A DNA stretch of 64,000 bases from an uncultured Lactobacillus sp. (GCF_947367125.1 NZ_CANBCQ010000004.1:1-64000); one strand, 5' to 3'; positions 8,416-17,879 are shown, counted from the first letter of the stretch. The notes: generated from the sequence alone by a model not told the origin. Made by a program: numbers and translations.

Positions 8416-9120
8416 ATGCGGATAGACAAATACTTAGCCAATATGAACGTTGGCTCGCGAAAAGAAGTTCATCTTTTAATTAAAAAAGGAATTGTTGCAG
8501 TTAACGGCGTGACTGTAAAAACGCCAAAGCAGCAAGTTAAAGAAAGTGACCAGGTTACTGTCAATGGCGACGCTGTAGCTTATCAGAAATATCATTATTT
8601 CTTGTTGAATAAGCCTAAAGGTGTTTTGTCGGCGACGGAAGATCGCAGTCAACCAACGGTGATTTCATTGCTTGCACCGCAAGACCGCTATCAAGGAATC
8701 GTACCAGTTGGCCGTTTGGATAAAGACACGACAGGCTTGCTACTTTTGACTAATGATGGTCAACTTAATCATGAATTATTGGCGCCAAATAAGCATGTTG
8801 ATAAAATTTATCGCGCTAAGATTGCTGGCGTAGCTGATGATGAGACGGTCAAAACTTTTGCGGCAGGGATGACTTTGGGCGATGGAACCAAACTGCAACC
8901 AGCAGAATTGAAGATATTATCCCAAGATGAAGAGCACGGTAGGTCTACAATTGAAATTAAGATTCGCGAAGGCAAATACCACCAGATTAAGCGCATGTTT
9001 GGTGCGGTAGGGATGAAAGTGGTTGAACTAGAACGAATTTCGATGGGGCAATTGACTTTGCCGGAAGATCTGAAGCGCGGAGAATATCTAGAATTGCAAT
9101 TAGATGACATAATGAAGTAA
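8416..9120 (+). CDS. rsuA: rRNA small subunit pseudouridine synthase, RsuA family
   Basis: A 234-residue enzyme predicted to make pseudouridine in 16S rRNA. An S4-type RNA-binding domain occupies about residues 1-60 (MRIDKYLANMNVGSRKEV), followed by the RsuA/RluB catalytic domain with KPKGVLSATED, the active-site motif VGRLDKDTTGLLLLTNDG (catalytic Asp in RLDKDT) and the C-terminal YHQIKRMF. RluB-type 23S activity is possible; the small size and S4 domain favour RsuA/YtzG. The next gene starts on its stop codon (TAATG). Confidence 0.85.
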   Translation: MRIDKYLANMNVGSRKEVHLLIKKGIVAVNGVTVKTPKQQVKESDQVTVNGDAVAYQKYHYFLLNKPKGVLSATEDRSQPTVISLLAPQDRYQGIVPVGRLDKDTTGLLLLTNDGQLNHELLAPNKHVDKIYRAKIAGVADDETVKTFAAGMTLGDGTKLQPAELKILSQDEEHGRSTIEIKIREGKYHQIKRMFGAVGMKVVELERISMGQLTLPEDLKRGEYLELQLDDIMK

Positions 9121-9542
9121 TGACAAAGATCAGGCAAATATATCATTCGCAGGATTTTATCCAGTTAGTCAAGTATGTCTTAATTGGAGTATTAGGATTA
9201 GTAATAGATTTCGGCGCCTACACAATTTTGATTCATTTTAAAGTAAATGTCGAAGTAGCCAATATTATTTCTTCAACCTGCGGGATTATTAACAACTTCT
9301 TTTGGAATTCATATACTAACTTTAAGGTACATAATCGCTTATTGTTGCGATTTATCTCATACTTTTTAGTTGGACAGATCACAACTGTGTTTACTACCGT
9401 ATCTTTGTTTATTTTTGTTACAAAATTAGGTTTTCCGCACTTGATTGTCAAGGCAGTGGCCACTTTTATAGCGACTTTAATTCAATTTGTGATTAATAAA
9501 GTGATCACGTTTAGAAAAAGTACGAAAGAAGTACATAAATAA
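9120..9542 (+). CDS. GtrA family membrane protein
   Basis: A 140-residue protein with four predicted membrane helices (LIGVLGLVIDFGAYTILI, NIISSTCGIINNFFW, FISYFLVGQITTVFTTVSLFIFV, VKAVATFIATLIQFVINKVITF). GtrA-like proteins are thought to flip undecaprenyl-phosphate-linked sugars across the membrane for decoration of wall polymers. The start overlaps the previous stop by one base and has no strong ribosome site of its own, so coupling is likely. It overlaps the glycosyltransferase that follows, its usual partner. Confidence 0.82.
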   Translation: MTKIRQIYHSQDFIQLVKYVLIGVLGLVIDFGAYTILIHFKVNVEVANIISSTCGIINNFFWNSYTNFKVHNRLLLRFISYFLVGQITTVFTTVSLFIFVTKLGFPHLIVKAVATFIATLIQFVINKVITFRKSTKEVHK

Positions 9543-10471
9543 TGAAGAAATTATCGTTAGTTGTTCCTTGTTTTAATGAGCAAGAATCAATTCCACTTTT
9601 TTATCCTGCAGTTCAAAAGGTGCTGGTTACTATGCCGGAAGTTAAGCCAGAATATTGGTTTGTAGATGATGGTTCTAAGGATGGTACCTTATCTGAATTA
9701 AAAAAGCTGCATGAACAAGATCAAGCAGTTCATTATATTTCTTTTTCGAGAAATTTTGGTAAAGAAGCGGCAATTTATGCAGGTTTATCGGCTGCAACGG
9801 GTGACTATGTGGCATTAATGGATGTAGACTTGCAAGATCCACCAGATTTGTTGCCAAAAATGTATGAAATTTTGCAAACAGGTGAATATGATGCTGTGGG
9901 CTGCAGACGAGTTGATCGCAAGGGTGAAAGAAAAGTTAAATCCTTCTTGAGTAATCAATTTTATAAAGTGATCAATCGCGTGTCTAAGGTGGAAATCGTG
10001 CCAGGTGCGCGTGATTATCGGATGATGACGCGGCAGATGGTCAATGCTGTTTTAGCCATGAAAGAATATAGTCGTTTTTCTAAAGGAATTTTTGCTTGGG
10101 TTGGCTTTAAGACTAAATATCTTGAATATCACAATATTGAACGGGTAGCTGGTAAGACTAATTGGACTACTTTAAAATTGTTTAAATATGCAATGAATGG
10201 GATAGCCGATTTTTCTCAAGCACCACTTAATTTAGCTGTTTGGATCGGGACGACATCTTTTATTTTGTCAATTATTGGTTTGATTTTTGTGATTATTCGA
10301 AAGTTGATTGAACCTAGTTCAAGTATTTTGGGCTGGGCTAGTACGATCTCGATTATTCTTTTGATAGGTGGTTTACAGCTTCTGTGTATTGGGATTATTG
10401 GTCGTTATATTGGTAAAATATACTTGCAGGTTAAGGAACGTCCAATTTATCTTGTGAAAGAAAAGAAATAG
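9542..10471 (+). CDS. Family 2 glycosyltransferase, GtrB / DPM1 type
   Basis: A 309-residue membrane-bound enzyme, expected to transfer a sugar from a nucleotide donor to undecaprenyl phosphate. The GT-A domain starts KLSLVVPCFNEQESI; metal-binding DxD is in LMDVDLQDPPDLLP; further family motifs are GARDYRMM and KTNWTTLKLF. Two C-terminal membrane helices lie at about 230-250 and 265-290. It overlaps the GtrA gene by one base, so the pair probably makes and flips one lipid-linked sugar for wall teichoic or lipoteichoic acid or polysaccharide. Sugar and acceptor cannot be read from the sequence. Confidence 0.88.
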   Translation: MKKLSLVVPCFNEQESIPLFYPAVQKVLVTMPEVKPEYWFVDDGSKDGTLSELKKLHEQDQAVHYISFSRNFGKEAAIYAGLSAATGDYVALMDVDLQDPPDLLPKMYEILQTGEYDAVGCRRVDRKGERKVKSFLSNQFYKVINRVSKVEIVPGARDYRMMTRQMVNAVLAMKEYSRFSKGIFAWVGFKTKYLEYHNIERVAGKTNWTTLKLFKYAMNGIADFSQAPLNLAVWIGTTSFILSIIGLIFVIIRKLIEPSSSILGWASTISIILLIGGLQLLCIGIIGRYIGKIYLQVKERPIYLVKEKK

Positions 10472-10528
10472 AAATTAATGGTATTAATAGTTGCAACTGA
10501 GATAGAAATGTCTGGGAGTGATTATATC

Positions 10529-10729
10529 ATGGACTACGAGGATAAAAGGTTAGAGCGAGAACAAGATGCACGTGAAGAAGGAATGAAGCAAGGCATGCTT
10601 GAAGACAAAAAAGATGGTGCCTAAATCTTGGCTTCAGCACTTAAAAAGGTCGGCAATACTAAGTAAGAAATTATGCAACAGCTTGAGCAAAACTATGGTA
10701 ATGTTTTTTCAAAAAATAAAATCAACTAA
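10529..10729 (+). pseudogene. Remnant of an Rpn-family nuclease/transposase-like gene, 3' end
   Basis: Read from the ATG at 10529, the frame gives a charged stretch (EDKRLEREQDAREEGMKQGM) and then ILASALKKVGNT and EIMQQLEQNYGN, interrupted by two in-frame stops (after DKKDGA and after GNTK). This is the form of the C-terminal tail of Rpn/PD-(D/E)XK proteins common in lactobacilli, where a repetitive EEG-rich helix is followed by a small helical end. The nuclease domain is missing. Identification is from motif memory, hence moderate confidence; that it is broken is clear from the stops. Confidence 0.6.
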
Positions 10730-10734
10730 ATATC

Positions 10735-10764
10735 TTGTCAGCAACCTATTTAATATGGTATAAA
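10735..10764 (+). promoter_or_regulatory. Promoter upstream of the Mn riboswitch
   Basis: TTGTCA (10735-10740), 18-base spacer, TATAAA (10759-10764) with an extended TGG in front. The predicted start, about 10771, is at the 5' edge of the aptamer. Confidence 0.7.
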
Positions 10765-10771
10765 TATTAAC

Positions 10772-10898
10772 AAGTAAATAGGGAGTAATCGGCATAAATT
10801 GTATTTACGGCGTCAGAACGAAATTAATTTTCCGCTGTAAGTTTAAATGATGAGACTATTGACTAAACACCGCTTTAGCCAGTAGTCTCTATTTTTTT
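10772..10898 (+). promoter_or_regulatory. yybP-ykoY manganese riboswitch with terminator
   Basis: Conserved aptamer blocks are in order: GGGAGTA (10781-10787), CGTCA (10811-10815), CCGCTGTAAG (10832-10841) and TTTAAATGATGAGACTATTG (10842-10861). The last block is continuous with one arm of a terminator: GAGACTATTGACTAAA pairs with CTTTAGCCAGTAGTCTC and is followed by seven T. The yybP-ykoY class senses Mn2+ and, bound, stabilises the aptamer so that the terminator does not form. Its position before a P-type cation ATPase matches known members (for example Lactococcus yoaB). Ligand is inferred from class. Confidence 0.9.
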
Positions 10899-10933
10899 GC
10901 TTAAATTGCTCTTATGTTTAGGGAGGGCTTTAC

Positions 10934-13549
10934 ATGGAATATTATCGTCAAACAAAAGACGAGATAGTCAAGGAATTAGGAACTAATATTGAGCAAGGCT
11001 TGACTAATCAAGCTGCTAAAGAAAAATTAGCTCAAGTTGGTCTTAATGCCTTAGTTGAAGGTAAAAAGAAAAGTACTTTTCAAGTCTTTTTAGAACAGTT
11101 TAAAGATTTGATGGTAATTATTTTAATTATTGCTGCCATCATCTCAGCTTTTACTGGTAGTTTAGAAAGTACTCTGGTAATTATTGTAGTATTGATTTTG
11201 AATGCCATTTTAGGAACAGTGCAACATGTTAAGGCAGAAAAATCATTGGAGTCGTTAAAATCATTGTCTGCTCCAACTGCCAAAGTTTTGCGTAATGGTC
11301 AAAAGCAAGAAATTGCTGCTAAGGATGTAGTACCAGGCGATATTCTTTTACTAGAAGCGGGGGACTTAGTTACTGCCGACGGGCGTATTTTAGAGAATTA
11401 TTCTCTGCAAGTTAATGAAAGTTCTTTGACTGGTGAATCAACTAATGTTGATAAATTGGATACTGATTTTGAAAAAGAAGTGCCCTTGGCAGACCGAGTG
11501 AACATGGTTTACTCAAGTGCCTTGGTAACTTATGGCCGGGCTACTGTGGTAGTCACCGCAACGGGGATGAATACTGAAATTGGTAAGATCGCCGCTTTAA
11601 TGAATGAAACTAAAGAACGGCGCACACCACTGCAAGTATCGCTAGACCAGTTTTCATCTAGATTGGCGACTGCTATTTTAATCTTGTGTGCGATCATCTT
11701 CGGTATCCAAATGTGGCGCGGTCAGCCATTGATGGACGCCTTGCTTTTTGCTGTTGCCTTAGCTGTTGCTGCAATTCCTGAAGCGTTAAGCTCAATCGTG
11801 ACTATTGTGCAAGCTATGGGGACACAAAAGATGGCTAAAGAAAATGCCATTATTAAAAACTTAGCAGCAGTAGAGTCATTAGGTTCAGTTTCGGTTATCT
11901 GTTCAGATAAAACTGGTACTTTGACCCAAAACAAGATGACAGTTGAAGATATTTATATTGGTGGCAAAGTTTTAAAGCCAAATGAACTAGATTTGAGCAA
12001 TCAACTTCACCGCTACTTGCTTTATGATGTAGTGCTTAACAACGATGCAAGTTTGGCAGAAGATAAGGCAATTGGTGATCCGACTGAATCAGCTTTATTG
12101 GAAATGTATCGTCAAGTGCCCGGGATTGACTTGGGCAATGGCGTTTTAGGCTTATCAGAACAAGAATTACGTGACCATTCTAAGCGACTTGAAGAAGTAC
12201 CATTTGATTCTGATCGAAAATTGATGAGTACCAAGCACTTAATTCACACCGTACCAACGATTTTTGTTAAGGGCGCGATTGATGTCTTGCTTAAGCGTTG
12301 TGTAAATATTCGTTTTGGTGATGAAATTCGGCCAATGACTGAAGATGATCGCCAAGAAATTTTAGCGCAAAACAATCATTTTTCAGAAAATGGCTTGCGG
12401 GTATTGGCTTTTGCATATAAAGAAAGTGACGAAGAACTTTCAACTGAAGCAGAAGATGGTTTGACTTTCATTGGCTTGGTTTCAGAAATGGATCCGCCAC
12501 GAGCAGAAAGTGTAGCAGCTGTAGCTAAAGCGAAGGAAGCCGGTATTAAAACAGTGATGATTACTGGTGACCATAAGATTACCGCTGTAGCAATCGCTAA
12601 AAAGATTGGTATCTTCAATGATGGCGATCTAGCTTTAACTGGGTTAGAACTTGATGCTTTGAGTGATGAAGAACTTGATCAAAAGATTGAAAAAGTTTCA
12701 GTTTATGCTCGTGTTTCACCAGAAAATAAAATTAGAATTGTTAACGCTTGGCAAAGAAAAGACCGCATTGTTTCAATGACCGGTGATGGTGTTAATGATG
12801 CCCCAGCTTTAAAGAAGGCAGATGTTGGTGTGGCAATGGGAATTACGGGTACCGAAGTTTCTAAGGATGCTGCCAGCATGATCTTGGCTGATGATAATTT
12901 CGCGACAATTATTAAAGCTGTTGCCAACGGTCGAACCGTTTATGAAAATATCAAGAATGCGATTGGCTATTTATTATCTGGTAACCTTTCAGCAATTATT
13001 ACGGTATTGTTTGCCTCACTTGCTGGCTTGCCTGTGCCATTTGTAGCAGTTCAATTGCTTTTCATTAACTTAGTAACTGATTCACTTCCAGCTCTGGCAA
13101 TTGGAATGGAACCAGGTGATCCTGATATTTTGAAGCGTAAGCCACGCGATCCTAAAGCAGGTATTTTAACTAAGAGTTTTGTCAGTCAAATTACGATTCA
13201 AGGTTTGCTAATTTCACTTAGTGTAATTGCCGCATTTTTAATTGGATTAAAAGATAGTCCAGCAGTAGCGACAACAATGGCCTTCTCAACTTTGACTTTT
13301 GCTAGATTATTGCACGGTTTCAATTGTCGTTCACAGCATAGCATTTTCAAGATTGGCTTTAAGAATAATTGGTACAGTTTGGCTGCCTTTGCCGTAGGTA
13401 CTGTTTTGCTTGCCTTAATCTTGTTTGTTCCAGCCTTGCATAGCTTGTTTGCCGTTACCCCATTAACTGGTCAAGAAGTGATGTGGCTTGCTGGCTTGGC
13501 CTTGATTCCGACTATTTTGATTCAAGCTGTTAAGGTAATTAGAAAATAG
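10934..13549 (+). CDS. P-type cation-transporting ATPase (P2A; probable Mn2+/Ca2+ exporter)
   Basis: An 871-residue membrane pump of the PMR1/SERCA-like P2A group. An N-terminal cation-ATPase domain precedes membrane helices; the actuator loop has TGES; the phosphorylated aspartate is D325 in CSDKTGTLT, after helix 4 with the ion-binding motif AIPEALSS; the hinge TGDGVNDAPALKKADVG and C-terminal helices are complete. Ribosome site GGGAGGG precedes the ATG. Control by a Mn2+-class riboswitch points to manganese efflux, though Ca2+ transport is possible. Monocistronic: own promoter and a terminator at 13571. Confidence 0.93.
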   Translation: MEYYRQTKDEIVKELGTNIEQGLTNQAAKEKLAQVGLNALVEGKKKSTFQVFLEQFKDLMVIILIIAAIISAFTGSLESTLVIIVVLILNAILGTVQHVKAEKSLESLKSLSAPTAKVLRNGQKQEIAAKDVVPGDILLLEAGDLVTADGRILENYSLQVNESSLTGESTNVDKLDTDFEKEVPLADRVNMVYSSALVTYGRATVVVTATGMNTEIGKIAALMNETKERRTPLQVSLDQFSSRLATAILILCAIIFGIQMWRGQPLMDALLFAVALAVAAIPEALSSIVTIVQAMGTQKMAKENAIIKNLAAVESLGSVSVICSDKTGTLTQNKMTVEDIYIGGKVLKPNELDLSNQLHRYLLYDVVLNNDASLAEDKAIGDPTESALLEMYRQVPGIDLGNGVLGLSEQELRDHSKRLEEVPFDSDRKLMSTKHLIHTVPTIFVKGAIDVLLKRCVNIRFGDEIRPMTEDDRQEILAQNNHFSENGLRVLAFAYKESDEELSTEAEDGLTFIGLVSEMDPPRAESVAAVAKAKEAGIKTVMITGDHKITAVAIAKKIGIFNDGDLALTGLELDALSDEELDQKIEKVSVYARVSPENKIRIVNAWQRKDRIVSMTGDGVNDAPALKKADVGVAMGITGTEVSKDAASMILADDNFATIIKAVANGRTVYENIKNAIGYLLSGNLSAIITVLFASLAGLPVPFVAVQLLFINLVTDSLPALAIGMEPGDPDILKRKPRDPKAGILTKSFVSQITIQGLLISLSVIAAFLIGLKDSPAVATTMAFSTLTFARLLHGFNCRSQHSIFKIGFKNNWYSLAAFAVGTVLLALILFVPALHSLFAVTPLTGQEVMWLAGLALIPTILIQAVKVIRK

Positions 13550-13570
13550 GATAATTTAATCAAAAATTTT

Positions 13571-13596
13571 GAGACGCTTATTGTGGCGTCTTTTTT
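13571..13596 (+). terminator. Terminator of the cation ATPase gene
   Basis: Stem AGACGC (13572-13577) / GCGTCT (13586-13591), loop of 8, six T. Confidence 0.85.
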
Positions 13597-13609
13597 GTTA
13601 TGATGCAAT

Positions 13610-13623
13610 TGAACATATGTTTG
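13610..13623 (+). promoter_or_regulatory. LexA/DinR-like box
   Basis: TGAACATATGTTTG differs from the Gram-positive SOS consensus CGAAC-AnAT-GTTCG form only in the outer bases and one inner C; the core GAAC-ATAT-GTT is intact and contains the palindrome AACATATGTT. It lies 27 bases before the start of the next gene, where LexA would block its promoter. Regulation is inferred. Confidence 0.45.
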
Positions 13624-13649
13624 AATAATAAAAATAAAAAGTAAGAATT

Positions 13650-14576
13650 ATGCGAAAAATATTAGGTAATCTTGGTTCAGATGAACGTCATACGTTTCAG
13701 GCTGAATTTGGAAAATATGGTTATAAAAGATATTACGACAAAAGTCGTGGCGACTTGTATAGTCCAACTATGGTAGTAAGAAATGTGCGAATTGTTGATG
13801 ATCCGAAGAATCCTAAGATGGTGACTGATCATCTTTGGCTGAATTTGACCAAAGGATTTGCAGATTTAGGTTTGCTTGAGACAGGTGACCTTATTCAGTT
13901 TAACGGACGAGTATCACAATACAATAAAGGCTTTATCAATAAAGACAAGGTTGATTATGAATTAACATATCCTAGCAAGGTTCAGTTGTTGACAGATAGA
14001 AAAGCGCAGCCATTACCTGATGATCATCGGGCTCAAATAGGAATGATTATGAATCTTAACTACAAGTTTTACTTGAATAATCAACGTCCACTTGTGGCAT
14101 ATTTCATGGATGGTTTTGCCCAGTGGCAAAAAGCTCAGGATACTCCACTACCAATTGAATGTCACAAGGGAACAGATTATGAAAACTTCAATAGTTATGA
14201 TTCATTAGATTATAGTGCTGAAAAGGAGAGGCTTGAGAAAGATGAGGCTGAAAAGCAGAAGGATCTTGAGCAAAAAAGAGAAGCGGGACTGAAAATTTTG
14301 AAAGAAAAGCCGGATCTAGTTAAAGACCTTGTTGCGTTGGGCAAAGAATTAGAGCAAAAATCTCAAGATAGCAAGCAGCATGCATCTGAACAATATTGTT
14401 ATATTTCTAATGGTAAGCTGAGAGCTGTGACTGCAAAATATAAATTAGGTAAGTCTGAAACAAGTGATATTAGGCATGCTTTAACTACTGATTGGTTTCA
14501 TGAAAAATTTAATGGGAAGGAAGAAAAGCTGTCTCCATTAGAGCAGCTTGCGGGGAAGTTTAATAAAGGATTGTAA
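13650..14576 (+). CDS. Uncharacterised protein with N-terminal OB-fold-like region
   Basis: A 308-residue soluble protein I do not recognise by name. Residues about 28-115 (MVVRNVRIVDDP, HLWLNLTKGFADLG, GDLIQFNGRVSQYNKGF, YPSKVQLL) have the beta-rich pattern and GDLIQFNGRV motif expected of an OB-fold nucleic-acid-binding domain. Residues about 190-245 are a charged coiled coil (EKERLEKDEAEKQKDLEQ). No signal peptide or membrane helix. Ribosome site is weak (AAGTAAGAA). A LexA-like box lies in its promoter region, so a DNA-damage role is a possibility only. It stands in the accessory part of the window, next to broken genes. Confidence 0.55.
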   Translation: MRKILGNLGSDERHTFQAEFGKYGYKRYYDKSRGDLYSPTMVVRNVRIVDDPKNPKMVTDHLWLNLTKGFADLGLLETGDLIQFNGRVSQYNKGFINKDKVDYELTYPSKVQLLTDRKAQPLPDDHRAQIGMIMNLNYKFYLNNQRPLVAYFMDGFAQWQKAQDTPLPIECHKGTDYENFNSYDSLDYSAEKERLEKDEAEKQKDLEQKREAGLKILKEKPDLVKDLVALGKELEQKSQDSKQHASEQYCYISNGKLRAVTAKYKLGKSETSDIRHALTTDWFHEKFNGKEEKLSPLEQLAGKFNKGL

Positions 14577-14921
14577 AATAGATGTAGATGAATTAGGTAA
14601 GCAAATACAGGCAAGGAAAAGTAAAGATAAAAAATTTTTTCAAAATTTGATTCAAGAAACTGAGAATGATATTGAATCGAATAAAAAATCAATGACTTTA
14701 AATTGGATTGCCTTGGTTTTTAGTTATGATTTTTGTGATACTAAATATTTTGCAAATTACTGTTCAGCATCAGAAAAGGCTGGATGCCTGTATTGCTGAT
14801 AATACTTTTGTTAATAGTTGCTATCTGTGCGGCGATGGATATAGTTAAAAATAAGCGAGATAATGATAATTCTAGAAAAGCTATTGAGGAGTATAAAGAG
14901 CAGCTTGCTAAGTTGAAGTAA
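14577..14921 (+). pseudogene. Frameshifted small membrane protein gene
   Basis: Three frames together read like one protein: a charged N-terminal part (DELGKQIQARKSKDKKFF, then TLNWIALVF) in the frame of 14548; MIFVILNILQITVQHQKRLD from 14726; and from 14784 MPVLLIILLLIVAICAAMDI followed by VKNKRDNDNSRKAIEEYKEQ and a stop at 14921. This suggests a protein with two membrane helices broken by two frameshifts. The last piece (45 residues, one helix, charged tail) could still be made. No family is recognised. Sequencing error is an alternative for the shifts. Confidence 0.45.
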
Positions 14922-14986
14922 ATCAATATATTTTGTATCCAAGCTTATTTCATGTGAAGTCAATGCTTTTTTTACAAATTGATTCA

Positions 14987-14995
14987 TGCTATAAT
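14987..14995 (+). promoter_or_regulatory. Extended -10 promoter of valS
   Basis: TGCTATAAT (hexamer 14990-14995), a full extended -10. The -35 is not convincing. Start predicted about 15002, at the beginning of the T-box leader. Confidence 0.65.
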
Positions 14996-15002
14996 CTTAA
15001 CC

Positions 15003-15224
15003 AAAGCAAGAATCAAGAGAGGTCGACTTTATTAACAGAGAAAAGCCAGACAGCTGAGAGGCCGAAGGTTGACTAGTAGCTTGATTAGCTGATTAATTGA
15101 AAATAAAAAGTAGGTTAATCCGGTACGCGCCGTTATCGCTATTAAGAGAAGCATAATTTTGCTTAACCATAGGTGGTACCGCGGTTTAACTGATCGTCCT
15201 AGACAATATGTCTAGGACTTTTTT
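15003..15224 (+). promoter_or_regulatory. T-box leader of valS
   Basis: The T-box sequence AGGTGGTACCGCGG lies at 15171-15184, followed by a strong terminator: GTCCTAGACA (15196-15205) / TGTCTAGGAC (15209-15218), loop ATA, six T. The upstream 170 nt holds the Stem I region with the AGAG/GCCGAAGG-type elements. Uncharged tRNA-Val should pair with the specifier and the T-box bulge and favour antitermination. The specifier (GTT or GTC near AAGGTTGAC, about 15065-15073) was not resolved by folding; valine is inferred mainly from valS. Confidence 0.92.
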
Positions 15225-15239
15225 ATTGGAGGAATTTTA

Positions 15240-17879
15240 ATGACAGATTTAGCACCTAAATACAACCCAAATGAGGTTGAAAAAGGCAGATATCAAACTT
15301 GGCTTGATGAAGATTTGTTCAAGCCTTCTGGTGACAAGAAAGCTCACCCTTATTCAATTGTTATTCCACCACCAAATGTAACTGGTAAGTTGCACTTGGG
15401 TCACGCTTGGGATACTGCAATTCAAGATACTTTAATTCGTTTTAAACGGATGCAAGGCTACGATACGCTTTACCTTCCTGGGATGGACCATGCTGGTATT
15501 GCTACCCAAGCCAAAGTTGAAGCTAAACTCCGCAAGCAAGGCAAAGACCGTCACCAAATGGGACGTGAAGCTTTTGTTAAGCAGGTTTGGGACTGGAAAG
15601 ATGAATATGCTGCAATTATTAAGGGCCAATGGGCTAAGATGGGTCTTTCACTTGACTACTCAAGAGAAAGATTTACCTTGGACAAGGGTCTTTCAAAGGC
15701 TGTTAAGAAAGTCTTTGTTCAGCTTTATAAAGAAGGCTTAATTTACCGCGGTGAATACATTATTAACTGGGATCCGGCACTTCAAACTGCTTTGAGTGAT
15801 ATTGAAGTTATTCACAAGGATGATAAAGGTGCCTTTTACCACATTAAATATCCATTTGCTGATGGTTCAGGTTATGTAGAAATTGCTACTACTCGTCCTG
15901 AAACCATGTTTGGTGATACTGCTGTTGCCGTTGCACCAGGAGATGAAAGATACAAGGATATCGTAGGTAAGGAATTAATCTTGCCACTTGTTGGCCGCCA
16001 CATTCCAATTATTGAAGACCAACACGTTGATCCAGAATTCGGTACCGGTTTAGTTAAGATTACCCCAGCTCATGACCCTAACGACTTCCAAGTAGGTAAT
16101 CGTCATAATCTTGAAAGAATCAACGTAATGAACGATGATGGTACTATGAACGAAGAAGCTGGCAAGTATGCTGGTATGGATCGTTTTGACTGTCGTGAAG
16201 CTTTAGTTAAGGATCTTAAAGAAGAAGGCTACTTAATCAAGATTGAACCAATTGTTCACTCAGTAGGTCACTCAGAACGTTCAGGCGTTCAAGTTGAACC
16301 ACGTCTTTCTAAGCAATGGTTCGTTAAGATGAAGCCACTTGCTGATAAAGTTTTGGAAAACCAAAAGACTGATGGCAAGGTAAACTTTGTCCCAGAACGA
16401 TTTGAACAAACTCTTGATCACTGGATGAGTGATGTTCATGATTGGTGTATCTCACGTCAATTATGGTGGGGTCACCGTATTCCTGCTTGGTACAACAAGA
16501 AGACCGGTGAAACTTATGTTGGCGAAGAAGCTCCTAAGGATATTGAAAACTGGGAACAAGATCCAGACGTACTTGATACTTGGTTCTCAAGTGCTTTATG
16601 GCCATTCTCAACTTTAGGTTGGCCTGATACTAATTCAGAAGACTTTAAGCGTTACTTCCCAACTAATGCTTTAGTTACTGGATACGACATTATCTTCTTC
16701 TGGGTATCAAGAATGATGTTCCAAAGTTTGCACTTTACTGGCAAGCGTCCATTTAATGATGTTGTTTTGCATGGTTTGATGCGTGACGAACAAGGCCGCA
16801 AGATGAGTAAATCACTTGGTAACGGTGTTGATCCAATGGACGTAGTTGATAAATACGGTGCTGACGCTTTACGGTGGTTCCTTCTTAACGGTACTGCTCC
16901 TGGTCAAGATACTCGTTATGATCCTAAGAAGTTATCTGCAGCTTGGAACTTTATTAACAAGATTTGGAATGCAAGTCGTTTTGTAATTATGAACTTGCCT
17001 GCCGATGCAAAGCCAGCTCATATGCCAGATACTTCTAAGTTTGACTTATCAGATCGCTGGATCTTTGATCGTTTGAACCATACTGTTGATGAAGTAACTC
17101 GTTTATTTGATGAATATCAATTTGGTGAAGCAGGCCGTGAAGCTTACAACTTTATCTGGAATGACTTCTGTGATTGGTACATCGAAATTTCTAAGGTTGC
17201 TTTAAATGGTGACGACGAAGAATTAAAGGCTAGAAAGCAAGAAAACTTAATTTGGATTCTTGATCAAATTTTGCGTTTGATGCACCCAATTATGCCATTT
17301 GTAACTGAAAAACTTTGGCTCTCAATGCCTCATGAAGGTAAGTCAATTATGGTTGCTGACTATCCAACTACACATCAAGAATTTGAAAACAAGCAAGCAG
17401 ATCAAGACATGGCCTTCTTAATTGAAACTATTAAAGCAGTACGTAACATCCGCATGGAAGTTAATGCACCAATGTCTAGTCAAATTGACATCATGATTCA
17501 ATTAGATAATGAAGCTGATAAGCATGTCTTAGATGAAAATGCTGACTATGTTGAAAACTTCTTGCATCCCAAGGAATTGACTGTAGCTAGTGAAATTGAA
17601 GCACCAAAATTGGCTAAGACTGCTGTAATCCCAGGCGCACAAATCTTTGTTCCATTGACTGAACTTGTTAATGTTGATGATGAGCTAGAAAAGATGGAAA
17701 AAGAAGAAAAGCGTCTTGAAGACGAAGTTGCTCGCTGTGAAAAGAAGTTGGCTAACAAGGGCTTTGTTGATCACGCTCCAGAAGCTGTTGTCAACAAGGA
17801 AAAGGAAAAGAAAGCCGACTATGAAAGTCAATTAAGTGGCGTTCGTGAAAGAATTCAGGATTTGAAAGAGAGCAAATAA
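15240..17879 (+). CDS. valS: Valyl-tRNA synthetase
   Basis: An 879-residue class Ia synthetase, normal length. The signature HLGH is in [14 protein letters not shown] (about 40-53) and KMSKS in [14 protein letters not shown]. The editing domain (CP1) lies about 190-330 with [15 protein letters not shown]. The anticodon-binding domain is followed by the C-terminal coiled coil ([20 protein letters not shown]), a ValS hallmark. Ribosome site GGAGGA before the ATG. Regulated by the T-box leader. folC begins directly after its stop. Confidence 0.97.
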   Translation: MTDLAPKYNPNEVEKGRYQTWLDEDLFKPSGDKKAHPYSIVIPPPNVTGKLHLGHAWDTAIQDTLIRFKRMQGYDTLYLPGMDHAGIATQAKVEAKLRKQGKDRHQMGREAFVKQVWDWKDEYAAIIKGQWAKMGLSLDYSRERFTLDKGLSKAVKKVFVQLYKEGLIYRGEYIINWDPALQTALSDIEVIHKDDKGAFYHIKYPFADGSGYVEIATTRPETMFGDTAVAVAPGDERYKDIVGKELILPLVGRHIPIIEDQHVDPEFGTGLVKITPAHDPNDFQVGNRHNLERINVMNDDGTMNEEAGKYAGMDRFDCREALVKDLKEEGYLIKIEPIVHSVGHSERSGVQVEPRLSKQWFVKMKPLADKVLENQKTDGKVNFVPERFEQTLDHWMSDVHDWCISRQLWWGHRIPAWYNKKTGETYVGEEAPKDIENWEQDPDVLDTWFSSALWPFSTLGWPDTNSEDFKRYFPTNALVTGYDIIFFWVSRMMFQSLHFTGKRPFNDVVLHGLMRDEQGRKMSKSLGNGVDPMDVVDKYGADALRWFLLNGTAPGQDTRYDPKKLSAAWNFINKIWNASRFVIMNLPADAKPAHMPDTSKFDLSDRWIFDRLNHTVDEVTRLFDEYQFGEAGREAYNFIWNDFCDWYIEISKVALNGDDEELKARKQENLIWILDQILRLMHPIMPFVTEKLWLSMPHEGKSIMVADYPTTHQEFENKQADQDMAFLIETIKAVRNIRMEVNAPMSSQIDIMIQLDNEADKHVLDENADYVENFLHPKELTVASEIEAPKLAKTAVIPGAQIFVPLTELVNVDDELEKMEKEEKRLEDEVARCEKKLANKGFVDHAPEAVVNKEKEKKADYESQLSGVRERIQDLKESK

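Noticed and set aside
14741..14926. 61-codon minus-strand open frame
   Set aside because: Hydrophobic only because it mirrors the plus-strand frameshifted membrane gene; no ribosome site.
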